A DNA stretch of 64,000 nt from Ornithinibacillus californiensis (GCF_001038485.1 NZ_LDUE01000063.1:1-64000); one strand, 5' to 3'; positions 51,968 through 61,450 are shown, numbered from the stretch's first letter. Translations and numbers: made by a program. Notes: generated by a model from the letters alone, not told the origin.

Positions 51968-53125
51968 ATGAACTTAAATCGACAATTTATATCTGATTTA
52001 TACCATTTTATAGCCGAGAACGTAATCATATCGATTATCATGCTTTTACCAATCCATTTTTATTATAATTGGATTCCTGCTTGGAGCATCTTAACATTTA
52101 CTATTCCATTATGTGTAATTTTCACAACTTTAGAGAAAAGGGAAATAGCTTACCCATATTTTTATCTTATTGTTCTTATATTGATTCCTGGTTTCTTGTT
52201 ATTCGGCTATTCTCTGATTTTAAGTATCGCCCTATCTACTATTATGGTGTGGAGATATATACGTATTCGTGAGGTAATGGTTATAGGAAAAGAAGCTAGT
52301 TATATTATATTAACTGCTACCTTATCGTTAATTGTCTATTTAATAACGGAACAATTCTATTCGATTGGATTTCTATTACTTCAATTACTTGTGAATGTAA
52401 TTTGTTTTTTGTATAGCAACTTAGCGACAATCCATCATAATAGGCTAAAATGGTTTAACCTTAGGATACTTAGCTCCTTAATTATATTTTTATGTTTTGG
52501 TGGTGCCTTAGCATTTTGGGTAAGTAAACAAGAATTTATCATAAAAGCGTGGGACGCTATTATTTATTTCATTTTCTTGAATTTAGGGAGAGTATTGAAT
52601 TTTATCTCATTTATTGAAGATGAAACCGTAAATGAAATAGAGATAAACTTAGTGAGGGGAATGGGGTCACCACCAGAATTTATAACTGAAAATAAATTAA
52701 TTGCAAATGCTTTCGGCGGATACTTTGGTATTGGGATGATAATTAGTGTAATTGGTCTGATTACCATCATTTTAATATTTAAAGGGGATAGACTGGCTCA
52801 AGATAGGTTAGAAGGAAAACCAAATAAATTAGTTACAGAAAGTGCTAACTACCGATTCGATGAAAATAGAGGACTTCTTAAAAAATGGAGGATTGGAAAA
52901 AAGCATCGAGTGAGGGTGCTAGTACATCAATTTGAACGTAAAACAGCAAAGCATCAACTAGGAAGAAAAAAATCAGAAACTATTGATGAATGGTTGAAGC
53001 GGATTGGGTTGGAAGTGAATATACATGTCTATCAAAAAGTTCGCTATGGTGGATTGAACGTATCTTATCAAGAAGTTGAAAATTTGCGGTTAGAATTAGA
53101 ACGATTTATAGATAAGAATATGTAA
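51968..53125 (+). CDS. Polytopic membrane protein with DUF4129-like C-terminal domain
   Basis: 385 residues. About seven membrane segments (20-290), then a cytoplasmic tail with VRVLVHQFERKTAKHQ, SETIDEWLKRIG and VYQKVRYGGLNVSYQEVENL, which follows the DUF4129 pattern (RxxYxxL...G....T..E....L...YE..RYG). DUF4129 proteins usually sit in operons with a transglutaminase-like protein and a MoxR ATPase; neither is present here. GAGGGATTACG before ATG. Function unknown. Confidence 0.7.
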   Translation: MNLNRQFISDLYHFIAENVIISIIMLLPIHFYYNWIPAWSILTFTIPLCVIFTTLEKREIAYPYFYLIVLILIPGFLLFGYSLILSIALSTIMVWRYIRIREVMVIGKEASYIILTATLSLIVYLITEQFYSIGFLLLQLLVNVICFLYSNLATIHHNRLKWFNLRILSSLIIFLCFGGALAFWVSKQEFIIKAWDAIIYFIFLNLGRVLNFISFIEDETVNEIEINLVRGMGSPPEFITENKLIANAFGGYFGIGMIISVIGLITIILIFKGDRLAQDRLEGKPNKLVTESANYRFDENRGLLKKWRIGKKHRVRVLVHQFERKTAKHQLGRKKSETIDEWLKRIGLEVNIHVYQKVRYGGLNVSYQEVENLRLELERFIDKNM

Positions 53126-53159
53126 TAAGGTACTCTAGCATGTAGGTTATTCAAACAGA

Positions 53160-53463
53160 GGCTGGGACATAACTAAATCAAAGGAATTAAATGCGAACAA
53201 TAGCCATATTAGCCCCGGAAATATACGGAGACTCCTTGAATAAGAAGATCGCTTTTTCTGCGTGCGATGAGTCGCTGCCGAAGCGTTCCTTGTCCTGTGG
53301 GAGGCTCACCAGCCGCCCACGGCAAGGGAAACACTGCGAGGTACTTTCGAGCAGATGTTGCTCCTGTGCTGGAAGTAAAAGCGCAGTATATTTCCGGGGC
53401 GGGTTATGTGCACTAATAATAATGTTCGGATTTACCTTTGATAGAATTACTTTTGTCCCAGCC
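53160..53463. repeat. 304-bp palindromic repeat element with terminal inverted repeats
   Basis: The ends GGCTGGGACATAACTAAATC... and ...CTTTTGTCCCAGCC are imperfect inverted repeats of about 40 bases (GGCTGGGAC, ATCAAAGG and CGAACA shared). Inside, GCCCCGGAAATATAC (53212-53226) and GTATATTTCCGGGGC (53386-53400) pair perfectly over 15 bases. The centre is GC-rich (GGGAGGCTCACCAGCCGCCCAC). Units with the GAGGCTGGGACA end and a GGCTCACCAGCC core are, as I recall, common multi-copy elements in Bacillaceae genomes. It fills the 349-base gap between genes. Confidence 0.8.
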
Positions 53464-53474
53464 ACTTTGTTCCT

Positions 53475-53756
53475 TCATTCCATATCCTTCTCATAAAAAT
53501 ATCCAAAACTTGTTTCATTAAATTCGACCCGATATGAATTGGTTCCAGTGCTATTATTCGTAATTTCACTTATTATACCCGTTTTATTTTCAAAACTTTT
53601 TAGGTAAAAATAATCCTCGGAACCTAACTCATTGTTTGCTTTCTCTATCTTTCTAATTTTTACTTTATCACCAATTTGATAGATACGGGCTTCTAATTTA
53701 CTTTCTCTATCAATTAACTCTAACTGGTCTGTATTTCCTGTAATCAATTCAAGCAT
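53475..53756 (-). CDS. Small soluble protein with SH3-like/KOW-type pattern, unknown function
   Basis: 93 residues (or 90 from a TTG at 53747, which is better spaced behind CAGGAG). The middle IYQIGDKVKIRKI ... GIISEITNNSTGTNSYRVEF reads like a small SH3-type barrel with strand-turn-strand pattern. No family is recognised. Codon use looks normal; it lies between the palindromic element and the MarR gene. Confidence 0.5.
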   Translation of the reverse strand: MLELITGNTDQLELIDRESKLEARIYQIGDKVKIRKIEKANNELGSEDYFYLKSFENKTGIISEITNNSTGTNSYRVEFNETSFGYFYEKDME

Positions 53757-53825
53757 CTCCTGATGTTAATAATGGTAAATATGTTAACAGATTTTTGAAG
53801 AGTAAATCCTGTACCGTTAGGGAAT

Positions 53826-54260
53826 TTACTCCAAACCCCAATCTAACTTTAATATTTCTCTCAATGTATTTAATTGTTCGATTCCAATGCTTGTTGCAAC
53901 CTTTGCTTCAATTTCAGTCTTGAGAGCTTCGTTTTTTTCATAGCATTCTTCGCCTAGAGTGGTTAGGCGCAAGAATTTGTCTTTTTTGTTATGTTCTTTA
54001 TTAAATGTTACAGCTAAGCCTTTAGCCTCTAGCCTTTTTATAAACTTATGGGTAGCTTGTCTGGAAATATCAACTTGTTTTGTTACACGGGAAATGGTTG
54101 TCTCCTGTTTGTAAACTCGAGCTATGATAAACCATTCTGTATTAGATAAATAGATATTGCTTCGTTTGTTCCATAGTTCTTGTGTCATTCTTCGAAGTTG
54201 TAGGTGTCGTTCACTTAAGGTATCTATTAAGTCAAGGTTTTGAAATTGAGGTTCCAATTC
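53826..54260 (-). CDS. MarR-family transcriptional regulator
   Basis: 144 residues from the TTG at 54260, 8 bases after AGGAG; upstream codons lie before the ribosome site. Winged-helix MarR fold: LSNTEWFIIARVYKQETTISRVTKQVDISRQATHKFIKRLEAKGLAVTF (helix-turn-helix) and NKKDKFLRLTTLGEECYEKNE (wing). It is divergent from a CarD gene and its own promoter region holds a perfect palindrome, so autoregulation plus control of carD is likely. The effector is unknown. Confidence 0.9.
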   Translation of the reverse strand, partial: ELEPQFQNLDLIDTLSERHLQLRRMTQELWNKRSNIYLSNTEWFIIARVYKQETTISRVTKQVDISRQATHKFIKRLEAKGLAVTFNKEHNKKDKFLRLTTLGEECYEKNEALKTEIEAKVATSIGIEQLNTLREILKLDWGLE

Positions 54261-54311
54261 ATTCACTCCTGTTTTTTTCTTCGTGATTACTATATAAGAA
54301 GTTAGTTGCAT

Positions 54312-54376
54312 TTGTCAACTAAGTTGACAAAGCGGCGGAAGTGGTATACACTTAATTTAGTAAACTAAGTTGACAA
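54312..54376. promoter_or_regulatory. Divergent marR/carD promoters overlapped by MarR-type operators
   Basis: TTGTCAACT-A-AGTTGACAA (54312-54330) is a perfect 19-base palindrome. It contains a TTGACA -35 hexamer on each strand. On the plus strand TACACT (54347-54352) lies 17 bases from its -35; on the minus strand TATATA lies 16 bases from its own. A second, weaker copy TAGTAAACT-A-AGTTGACAA (54358-54376) is 46 bases downstream, after the carD start site. Confidence 0.8.
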
Positions 54377-54397
54377 TTTGAGTTGGGAGAGAAGCCA

Positions 54398-54901
54398 ATG
54401 TTTAATATTGGAGAATTGGTTGTATATTCTGATCATGGTGTATGTAAGATTGACAGTATTAGTGAAAAAACCTACGGAGGTAAAACACGAACTTATTATG
54501 AGTTGCATCCGATAGAGGATTCCAAATTAAGAATTAATATCCCGGTCAATAATGTTAAAGTTAATATGTTAAAGATGATGAATAAGGACCAAGCGGATAC
54601 CATCTTAAAATCATTTGAGGAACCAGGTGTAGAGTGGATTGAGGATGTAAAAATCCGAAATAAGGAATACAACAAACTTATTCAATCCGGAGATCGTTTA
54701 GACATATCCAAAGTTGTGAATACGTTAATGAAGAGGAAGCAAGAAATGGTGCTCGAGAAAAGACATATTCCAGAACAAGATAAGAAGTTATTATCCAAAA
54801 CGCTAACCATTTTAATTGAAGAGCTAGCTATTTCATTGGATAAGCATATTGATGAGATTGAACAAAAGATTCTACATGCAATGAAATACCAAGTGAACTA
54901 A
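54398..54901 (+). CDS. CarD/CdnL-family transcription regulator
   Basis: 167 residues from the ATG at 54398 (GGGAGAG ahead); the TTG at 54383 precedes the site. MFNIGELVVYSDHGVCKIDSI and TYYELHPI...KLRINIPVNNV form the RNA polymerase-interacting Tudor-like domain of CarD/CdnL; the C-terminal helical DNA-binding domain follows (about 70-167). CarD stabilises open complexes at promoters. Control by the divergent MarR-type gene is suggested by the shared operator. Confidence 0.92.
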   Translation: MFNIGELVVYSDHGVCKIDSISEKTYGGKTRTYYELHPIEDSKLRINIPVNNVKVNMLKMMNKDQADTILKSFEEPGVEWIEDVKIRNKEYNKLIQSGDRLDISKVVNTLMKRKQEMVLEKRHIPEQDKKLLSKTLTILIEELAISLDKHIDEIEQKILHAMKYQVN

Positions 54902-54943
54902 ACGTCTGTAGATAAATTAGTAAAGTTATAACTTTTTACTGTG

Positions 54944-55000
54944 AAAAAAGCCAGAATGGAGCGCTCCTAAACTTTAGAGCGCTTCATTCTGGCTTTTTTT
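54944..55000. terminator. Shared bidirectional terminator (carD / Opp-type permease)
   Basis: AAAAAAGCCAGAATG-GAGCGCTC pairs with GAGCGCTTCATTCTGGCTTTTTTT, a long stem with one mismatch, ending in the stop codon of the minus-strand permease. Confidence 0.85.
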
Positions 55001-55916
55001 AAATGTGAGGGAATTTTTGCAGAGTAGTTTTCTGCTTTAGTTCTATTCCTCGCGATAAAATGTAAAAGGAAAACAACATCAGTATAAATGCAAGTAACGG
55101 GAAGAAGAGAATCCACTGAAAGTCGTAGATAAACGATCTCCATTGTCCGATTAACCCTGCCCAATCTCTACTAATTGAAATATAAACAGGTGGTCCATGG
55201 AGTCTTAGGATGGTTCCTCCTAAGAAAAGATTAAAGACTCCTAACTGACCAATTAATGTCAGAACTAATATAATCTCCTTAATAAACATGGCAAGTAAAG
55301 TGCCCTTTAAATGGGGTAGAATATGTTTACGCATGATTCGAATCTTTCCTGCTCCAAGCGCTTTAGTAGCAGTAATATATTCTTCCTTTGCTAGTTCACT
55401 AGTCTTGCTGTAAATAGCAGCATATACCCCTGGAAAACCTAAAAGAATCATTAATATGGATTGTAATGTAACTAGTTCCATGACAGAAAGTGGTGAATTA
55501 ATAGTAATACCAATTAATAGAAAATAAATAATAAGAAAAGCAGGGATACTGCCCAGTAGTCCGAATACAGAATTTGTCTTTTTTTTCTTGCTAAGTGACA
55601 GCCCAAACCAAATGCCCAGTGCTCCACCAATGAAGATTCTGAACAATGCCACTCCAATGCCAACAAATACCGTATACTTTGCCCCATAAAGTAGCAACGT
55701 TAGGATATCATACCCCCATTCATCAGTACCTAATAGGTGCTCCTTCGATGGAGGATATGGTGAAGCATGAAAGCCAAAGTCATCTGGACCGTTATAATAG
55801 TATCCTGTTGGTTCCACATAATCTTTCTCATATGGGGCTAAGATTGGACCTATTAAGGCAATCAATATGATTAGACTAGTAGCTATACCGCCAACCCATA
55901 AACGCCAATTAGTCAT
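54999..55916 (-). CDS. OppC/DppC-type ABC transporter permease
   Basis: 305 residues from the ATG at 55916, overlapping the OppB-type gene by 8 bases. Six membrane segments. A periplasmic-type loop after segment 1 with PSKEHLLGTDEWGYDI, the conserved GTDxxGRD-like motif of OppC permeases, and the EAA-like loop EYITATKALGAGKIRIMRKHILPHLKG that contacts the ATPase. Would import peptides, nickel or similar solutes, but no binding protein or ATPase is encoded nearby. Confidence 0.87.
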   Translation of the reverse strand: MTNWRLWVGGIATSLIILIALIGPILAPYEKDYVEPTGYYYNGPDDFGFHASPYPPSKEHLLGTDEWGYDILTLLLYGAKYTVFVGIGVALFRIFIGGALGIWFGLSLSKKKKTNSVFGLLGSIPAFLIIYFLLIGITINSPLSVMELVTLQSILMILLGFPGVYAAIYSKTSELAKEEYITATKALGAGKIRIMRKHILPHLKGTLLAMFIKEIILVLTLIGQLGVFNLFLGGTILRLHGPPVYISISRDWAGLIGQWRSFIYDFQWILFFPLLAFILMLFSFYILSRGIELKQKTTLQKFPHI

Positions 55917-56772
55917 GTGCAAACACCCTTTCAAGTAAGAGAATTAGGAGGCGAATAGTCCAATAGATTAATAGATATAGAAAAACTAAGGCTACTAGTG
56001 TGCTTACAATAAGATTGTATTGATACATCGTTCCACCGAATATAAAAGCGGTGATGCCACGAATGTTGAATAGGTATTCTACGATAAATAAGTTACTCAT
56101 CATAATGGCTAAAATCTTATGTAAATCTGCCTTCAAATAAGGTAGTACATTTCGTACCACGTGATGTATAAAGATAAAACGTTTCCTTAACCCTTTTGCC
56201 TTAGCAGTTAAAATATAGTCTTCCGATAATACATCATACGTACGCTCAGAAAGCGTTCGGATTATATAGATGGTAGGAACAAGTGTTAATGTAATTAGTG
56301 GTAATAAATACGCATTTTCATCAGCTGATCGAGATGCTACTTTGGCGATATGAAATCCAGTTGATTGGTAGAAAGCTACAACTCCTAGTTGTAAAAATAA
56401 CACCAGGATAAAATCAGGGATTGTTCCTAAGAATCCTATAATATCTTTTATCCATTCCTTCTGTGACTTACTATACCAAGCAGAAATGAACATTCCCATA
56501 CAAACAGTAACAAATCCTGCAATTAGTAAATAATGCAACGTTGTAAGAAAATAGTCAGGTATATCTTGTAGAATACTGTAACTTCGTCCAATGCCCTCTT
56601 GGTAGATAAAGGACTCTCCATTCCAAACCCCTTGCAAATAATTAATAACAAGGTCTACGACGATGCTAAAGTCAAAGATCAAGTTATCGTCTGTGATAGA
56701 AATGGACAATGGAATTGCTCCGAGTAAAAGGATAAATATAATTACCCCAATGATTGATAATATTAGTCGCAT
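55909..56772 (-). CDS. OppB/DppB-type ABC transporter permease
   Basis: 287 residues, six membrane segments. The EAA loop is EDYILTAKAKGLRKRFIFIHHVVRNVLPYL, the OppB signature. The large outer loop after segment 1 (about 28-75) is present, as in OppB. It precedes and overlaps the OppC-type gene, so the pair forms a transmembrane heterodimer. The missing partners (OppA, OppD, OppF) must be encoded elsewhere if the transporter is functional. Confidence 0.87.
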   Translation of the reverse strand: MRLILSIIGVIIFILLLGAIPLSISITDDNLIFDFSIVVDLVINYLQGVWNGESFIYQEGIGRSYSILQDIPDYFLTTLHYLLIAGFVTVCMGMFISAWYSKSQKEWIKDIIGFLGTIPDFILVLFLQLGVVAFYQSTGFHIAKVASRSADENAYLLPLITLTLVPTIYIIRTLSERTYDVLSEDYILTAKAKGLRKRFIFIHHVVRNVLPYLKADLHKILAIMMSNLFIVEYLFNIRGITAFIFGGTMYQYNLIVSTLVALVFLYLLIYWTIRLLILLLERVFAHD

Positions 56773-56959
56773 ATACTTACCATCCTTGCTGAAAAGTCTT
56801 ATAGAGATAAGTAAAAATTACCACTTTCAGAAAACTTGGTCAAGTCAGATTTAACTAAACTTCAAAGCTAATTGGAGCATTTAGTTTAAATTTTCTTGTA
56901 ATTTTGTTTTATTCGTACTAAACTAACGAGTATTAATATTAGAAAAGAGGGAGCTGCAG

Positions 56960-58216
56960 ATGAGAGGGAAGCTGCATTACGCTTGGGTTATTGTATTTGT
57001 TATTTTTGTAGCCTTTTTAGCGGTACAAGGTGGGCGACTCGCCTTTGGTGCATTTATGGAACCGTGGGAAAATGATTTCTCTATGGATAGGGGAATGACA
57101 TCTCTTATTTCAACTATTAGCTTTATTATTTATGGTGTGACTCAACCTATAATTGGGAGGTTAGTAGATAGGTGCGGTGCAAAGGTAATTCTTTCGTATA
57201 GTACGTTGTTAGTTGGTATCTGTTTTTCTTTCATTAGTTTTGTCACAGCTCCTTGGCAATTATTTATTTTATATTCTATTGTTTCAATTGGTGTCGGAGG
57301 TGCATCAAATGTCGTGGGGACTGTACTTGTTGTCAATTGGTTTAATAAGAGAAGGGGACTGGCACTTGGGGTATTAGAAGCTGGGTTTGGCTTTGGTCAG
57401 ATGCTAATAGTGCCAGGATCATTGCTATTAATCTATTATTTTGACTGGAGAGTGACTATTTTATCTTTAGGCTTATTCTTAATGGTTGTTGTTTTTCCGA
57501 TTGTTTTATTGGCATTAAAAAATCATCCAAGCGATAAAGGTATATTACCATTTGGAGGGAATACGGAAAAGCCGGTTGCGCCTGACGAACAAGAAACTAA
57601 CAATACATCAATATGGGTCGTATTTCGAATGAGGAAGTTCTGGTTTTTGATGTTACCATTTTTGATCTGTGGTTTTACAACTACTGGATTAATGGATACA
57701 CATCTCATTCCCTATTCAAATCACCATGGCCATTCGACGGTTGTAACAAGTACAGCAGTAAGTGTTTTAGCTGCCTTCAATATCATTGGAATATTGCTGT
57801 CTGGTATTATAGTAGACAAATGGAGTAGTAGAAAGGTATTAGTATTTTTATACATAACACGAGCCCTATCGATTTGTATGTTGATATATATGCAGGATTC
57901 TACATTTTTGATTATTTTTGCAATTATTTTTGGTTTAGTTGATTTTGCTACGGTAGCACCAACACAACTATTAGCAACACAGTACTTTAAAGCGTACTCT
58001 ATTGGATTTATTGTCGGTTGTTTATCACTTGCTCATCAAATTGGGTCTGCATTAGGTGCTTACGTACCAGGAGTAGTTTATACGATTTATGGTAGCTATG
58101 AATTGGCGCTTTATGTTTCCGTATTGATATTGTTTGGGGCTGTTATAATGAATCTGTTGTTACCAGAGCCAGAACAATTAGAAACATTATCGGAATCACA
58201 ATCGTATAAGAAGTAG
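56960..58216 (+). CDS. Major facilitator superfamily transporter (OxlT/monocarboxylate-like)
   Basis: 418 residues, 12 membrane segments. [12 protein letters not shown] between segments 2 and 3 is the MFS A motif, repeated as [11 protein letters not shown] in the second half. The start [35 protein letters not shown] is typical of the OxlT/MCT-like family. Substrate unknown, probably a monocarboxylate. AGAGGGAG before ATG. First of three genes in the same direction. Confidence 0.88.
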   Translation: MRGKLHYAWVIVFVIFVAFLAVQGGRLAFGAFMEPWENDFSMDRGMTSLISTISFIIYGVTQPIIGRLVDRCGAKVILSYSTLLVGICFSFISFVTAPWQLFILYSIVSIGVGGASNVVGTVLVVNWFNKRRGLALGVLEAGFGFGQMLIVPGSLLLIYYFDWRVTILSLGLFLMVVVFPIVLLALKNHPSDKGILPFGGNTEKPVAPDEQETNNTSIWVVFRMRKFWFLMLPFLICGFTTTGLMDTHLIPYSNHHGHSTVVTSTAVSVLAAFNIIGILLSGIIVDKWSSRKVLVFLYITRALSICMLIYMQDSTFLIIFAIIFGLVDFATVAPTQLLATQYFKAYSIGFIVGCLSLAHQIGSALGAYVPGVVYTIYGSYELALYVSVLILFGAVIMNLLLPEPEQLETLSESQSYKK

Positions 58217-58241
58217 TTAATTAGAAGTTGAGGTGTTTTTC

Positions 58242-58973
58242 GTGTCAAAAGGAATGTTAATATTCATCATTGTAATGGGCTGGACGTTAATTATTCATGG
58301 AGGTTTAACTTATTTAATTGTCAAAAAGAAAGAATATAGCCTAATCTCTGGTTTTAATAATCGTCCAAAAAAAGAACAAGATTATTTAATCGAAAAAGGC
58401 TATATTACTACTCTTGGTAAAATTTTCACTTATTCTTTTTACCTATTATTATTGGCAACACTATTATCCATTCTACGTATTCCCTATGGAGCAGAATTTG
58501 GCTTTGGACTATTCATTGTATTCCTCTTAAGTGGAATAATCTATCTTCAAAGGTTCGAAGTGCCACATAAGAGGAAGCGGTATCTATGGATAGTAAATAG
58601 TATCTCGGTTGTTACTGTAGGGGTAATCGTTGGTGCCCTGTACACTGGGAGCGCAGAAAATGAGGTTAAAATTGAAGCTAATCACCTTATTATAAGTGGG
58701 ATGTATGGATTGGAATGGCCAATCGATGAAATTAAAAATGTTGAATTATTAGAGGAACTTCCTGAGGTAATCATGAGGACAAATGGTTTTTCTTCAGAAA
58801 ATGTACAGAAAGGGAAATTTAAGCTGGAAGAACCTTATGGTCAGGGTAGATTATTTATTAAAGGCGGTGAAGGTCCCTACTTATATATAGTTTTTGGGGA
58901 TGACTTTGTTATTTTAAACAGAGAACATAAAGAGGAAACGATTTCCCTTTATGATCAGCTTGCAAATGAGTAG
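58242..58973 (+). CDS. Membrane protein with DUF3784-like segment and bacterial PH domain
   Basis: 243 residues from the GTG at 58242 (GAGGTG ahead; the GTG at 58233 is in that site). Two parts: four membrane segments in the first 150 residues, beginning GMLIFIIVMGWTLIIHGGLTYL, with SGFNNRPKKEQD, a DUF3784-like motif; then an outer or cytoplasmic PH-like domain (IKIEANHLIISGMYGLEWP, FIKGGEGPYLYIVFGDDFVILN). Lies 17 bases after the MFS gene. Function unknown. Confidence 0.75.
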   Translation: MSKGMLIFIIVMGWTLIIHGGLTYLIVKKKEYSLISGFNNRPKKEQDYLIEKGYITTLGKIFTYSFYLLLLATLLSILRIPYGAEFGFGLFIVFLLSGIIYLQRFEVPHKRKRYLWIVNSISVVTVGVIVGALYTGSAENEVKIEANHLIISGMYGLEWPIDEIKNVELLEELPEVIMRTNGFSSENVQKGKFKLEEPYGQGRLFIKGGEGPYLYIVFGDDFVILNREHKEETISLYDQLANE

Positions 58974-58988
58974 TAAGGGGGAAGTGTA

Positions 58989-59813
58989 ATGAGGGTCGCG
59001 TTGGTTACGGGTGCTAATGGTGGGTTTGGAAAACTTATCGTTATGGAGTTATTAAAGGCAAACTATTTTGTGGTTGCAGCTATGAGAACCGAAACGAATA
59101 AAGATGAGTTATTAGAGATGGTAAAGCAGTTAGATTTAGAGGAACGAATATTTGTTGCTGAAATGGATGTGACAAAAGAAGAACAAGTTAAGCAAGCAAG
59201 CCAGTGGGTGCAAAACCGTTTTAATAAGTTAGATGTTTTAATTAACAATGCAGGTTATTCCCAAGGGGGATTCACTACTGATCTAACTATATTAGACTGG
59301 CAAAAGCAATATGATACAAATGTGTTAGGTGTGATTCAAACAACTTCTAACTTCCTACCACTATTAAAGAATTCTAAGAAGGGACAAATTATTAACCTGA
59401 GCAGTGTCAGTGGTTATTTTGGTTTTCCTGGAATGGGCCCTTATTGCTCATCTAAATTTGCATTAGAAGGATATAGTGAAAGCTTACGATTGGAGCTAAT
59501 TTCAGAAGGGATTTATGTTTCTCTTATAGAGCCTGCTTCTTTTAAAACCGGAATCTGGGAAAAGGGATTGGAAATAGGTGCTGTGATTCATGATGACACT
59601 TTGAAGAAAAATGCACTTGCCTTTGCAAAACAATCTTTTCAAAATGCAGGTGATCCATTGGAAGTTGCTAAAGTAATTGTTAAAGTTTGCAAATCGAACC
59701 GCCCGAAATTTCGATATCGAGTTGGAAAAGGTGCCAATTCATTATGGTTCATAAAAAAGTTTGTGCCATGGTCGATTATCGAAAGAACTGTTACAAAGAA
59801 ATTAAGTAAATAA
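58989..59813 (+). CDS. Short-chain dehydrogenase/reductase
   Basis: 274 residues. Cofactor motif VTGANGGFGKLIV (TGxxxGxG), NNAGYS, then the catalytic Ser in NLSSVSGYFGFPGMGPYCSSKFALEG with YxxxK (Y and K in PYCSSK). Uses NAD(P)H; substrate unknown. The fold is the classical SDR type of 250-280 residues, of the YusZ-like group. GGGGG before ATG. Last gene in a run with the MFS and PH-domain genes. Confidence 0.92.
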   Translation: MRVALVTGANGGFGKLIVMELLKANYFVVAAMRTETNKDELLEMVKQLDLEERIFVAEMDVTKEEQVKQASQWVQNRFNKLDVLINNAGYSQGGFTTDLTILDWQKQYDTNVLGVIQTTSNFLPLLKNSKKGQIINLSSVSGYFGFPGMGPYCSSKFALEGYSESLRLELISEGIYVSLIEPASFKTGIWEKGLEIGAVIHDDTLKKNALAFAKQSFQNAGDPLEVAKVIVKVCKSNRPKFRYRVGKGANSLWFIKKFVPWSIIERTVTKKLSK

Positions 59814-59814
59814 A

Positions 59815-59852
59815 AAAGTCGCAGAGAAGGAAGCAAACCTGCGACTTTCTTT
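59815..59852. terminator. Shared bidirectional terminator (SDR / multicopper oxidase)
   Basis: AAAGTCGCAG (59815-59824) and CTGCGACTTT (59839-59848), perfect, between convergent genes. Confidence 0.85.
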
Positions 59853-59853
59853 A

Positions 59854-61326
59854 TTATTTCACCTCATATTGTCCCATCATGCCTGCATCTTCATGCTCGA
59901 GGATATGACAGTGATACATAAATACACCTTTATGCGTAAAGTTGGTAATAATACGTACAGTTTCTCCAGGTTGAACTAGTATTGTATCTTTCCAGCCAGT
60001 TTCATTTGCGGGTGGAGGATTACCATCACGATCCAAAACTTGGAATTGTACACCATGTAAATGGAATGGGTGAGGCATCCCCCCTTGAGTTCCAGTACGT
60101 TGATTGGACACCTCCCAAATTTCTGTGTCTTTCCATTTGACGACTTCATCAATTCGTCCCATATCCATGGATTTATCATTAATGGTTAACGTAGCTCCTA
60201 CACCAGCCATAACCATTTCCCTAGTAACTGTTGAGCTAGTTGGATCAATCTTTTCAATATCTGTTAATTGATCTGGTACTTCGAAGAGTTCTGTTTGCTC
60301 ATCTGTACCAATAAATTTCATTAACGAAACATGATTATCTGAAATTGTCTTCCCAAGTTCTGATACAGTATCAATTAATTCGATCGTATCGCCAGTTTCT
60401 AACGTGGAGAAATCAACTAATATTTCTGCTCTTTCCGCAGGGCTTAAACGAAGAGTTGTCAATTCTACTGGTTTCTCTAAAAATCCCCCATCACTAGCAA
60501 TTTGGTGAAATTCCTGATTATTATCAAACTTCAGTTCATACGTTCTACCATTTGAACCATTGAGAAGTCGTAAACGGACCATTCCCTTAGGTGCTTCTAA
60601 GTAGGGGGAGATTGCTCCATTCACTAGAAACGCATTTCCATATAACCCCATCATAATGTCATTCATTCCAGGATCATACTGCATGTTTCCACTAGAATCC
60701 AACCTTTTATCTTGAATAATTAATGGAAAATCATTTACGCCAAAATCTTTTGGTATTTCTAGACTATCCGATATTTCATCTTCAATAATAAATAGCCCTG
60801 CAAGCCCTTCATAGACTTGTTTAGCTGTTGAATGCATCATATGAGGATGATACCAGAGCGTTGCAGCTGGTTGTTCAATGGTAAATTCAGGTTCCCATGT
60901 CTCGCCTGGTTTTATACCGGAATGAGGTCCACCATCATCCTCAGCATCTACACGAAGTCCATGCCAGTGTAATGTAGTTGACTCATCCAAATCATTCTTC
61001 ATTTTTACTTTAACTTCTTCACCTCTTCGGACCTTAATGACAGGACCAAGAATATTCCCGTTATATCCCAACGTTTCTGATTCCACACCATCTAATATTT
61101 CTGTCATACCAGGTGCTGCGGTTAAATGGAATTCTGCTTTGCTTGGAGCAGGATTTAAGTCCTCTAGTAAAGGTGGTATTGGTAAAGGCTTTGACTCTAC
61201 TAAATGAGACATATCATCTTTCGCGTTAGGGGAGGATGTATCATCCCGCGTCCAGTTTACTAGTAGAATAATTGCACCGATAAGTACTACTGCTAGAACT
61301 ACTATAAATATATAAGTCTTTTTCAT
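59854..61326 (-). CDS. Multicopper oxidase (CueO/laccase-like), membrane-anchored
   Basis: 490 residues from the ATG at 61326 (GGAG 8 bases ahead). N-terminal anchor (KKTYIFIVVLAVVLIGAIILLV), then three cupredoxin domains. All four copper motifs are present: TLHWHGLR, LWYHPHMMHS, HPFHLHGVQF and YHCHILEHEDAGMMG with the axial Met. It oxidises Cu(I), Mn or phenolics outside the cell with O2. Single gene; upstream region contains an Fnr-type box facing the other way. Confidence 0.94.
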   Translation of the reverse strand: MKKTYIFIVVLAVVLIGAIILLVNWTRDDTSSPNAKDDMSHLVESKPLPIPPLLEDLNPAPSKAEFHLTAAPGMTEILDGVESETLGYNGNILGPVIKVRRGEEVKVKMKNDLDESTTLHWHGLRVDAEDDGGPHSGIKPGETWEPEFTIEQPAATLWYHPHMMHSTAKQVYEGLAGLFIIEDEISDSLEIPKDFGVNDFPLIIQDKRLDSSGNMQYDPGMNDIMMGLYGNAFLVNGAISPYLEAPKGMVRLRLLNGSNGRTYELKFDNNQEFHQIASDGGFLEKPVELTTLRLSPAERAEILVDFSTLETGDTIELIDTVSELGKTISDNHVSLMKFIGTDEQTELFEVPDQLTDIEKIDPTSSTVTREMVMAGVGATLTINDKSMDMGRIDEVVKWKDTEIWEVSNQRTGTQGGMPHPFHLHGVQFQVLDRDGNPPPANETGWKDTILVQPGETVRIITNFTHKGVFMYHCHILEHEDAGMMGQYEVK

Positions 61327-61450
61327 CAATAATTCTCCAATCTGTTCTAAACACTACTCTTTCTATTTTAACGCGAAAAATGAATAATTCGTGGATATAT
61401 TATTAACGTTCTTTGACAATCTTGATCGAAAGGTTACTTTTAGCAATGGT

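Noticed and set aside
53187-53496. Open frames on both strands inside the palindromic element
   Set aside because: Both arise from the inverted repeats; neither has a ribosome site, and the sequence is explained by the repeat element.
55646-55870. 74-codon plus-strand frame inside the OppC-type gene
   Set aside because: Antisense shadow without a ribosome site.
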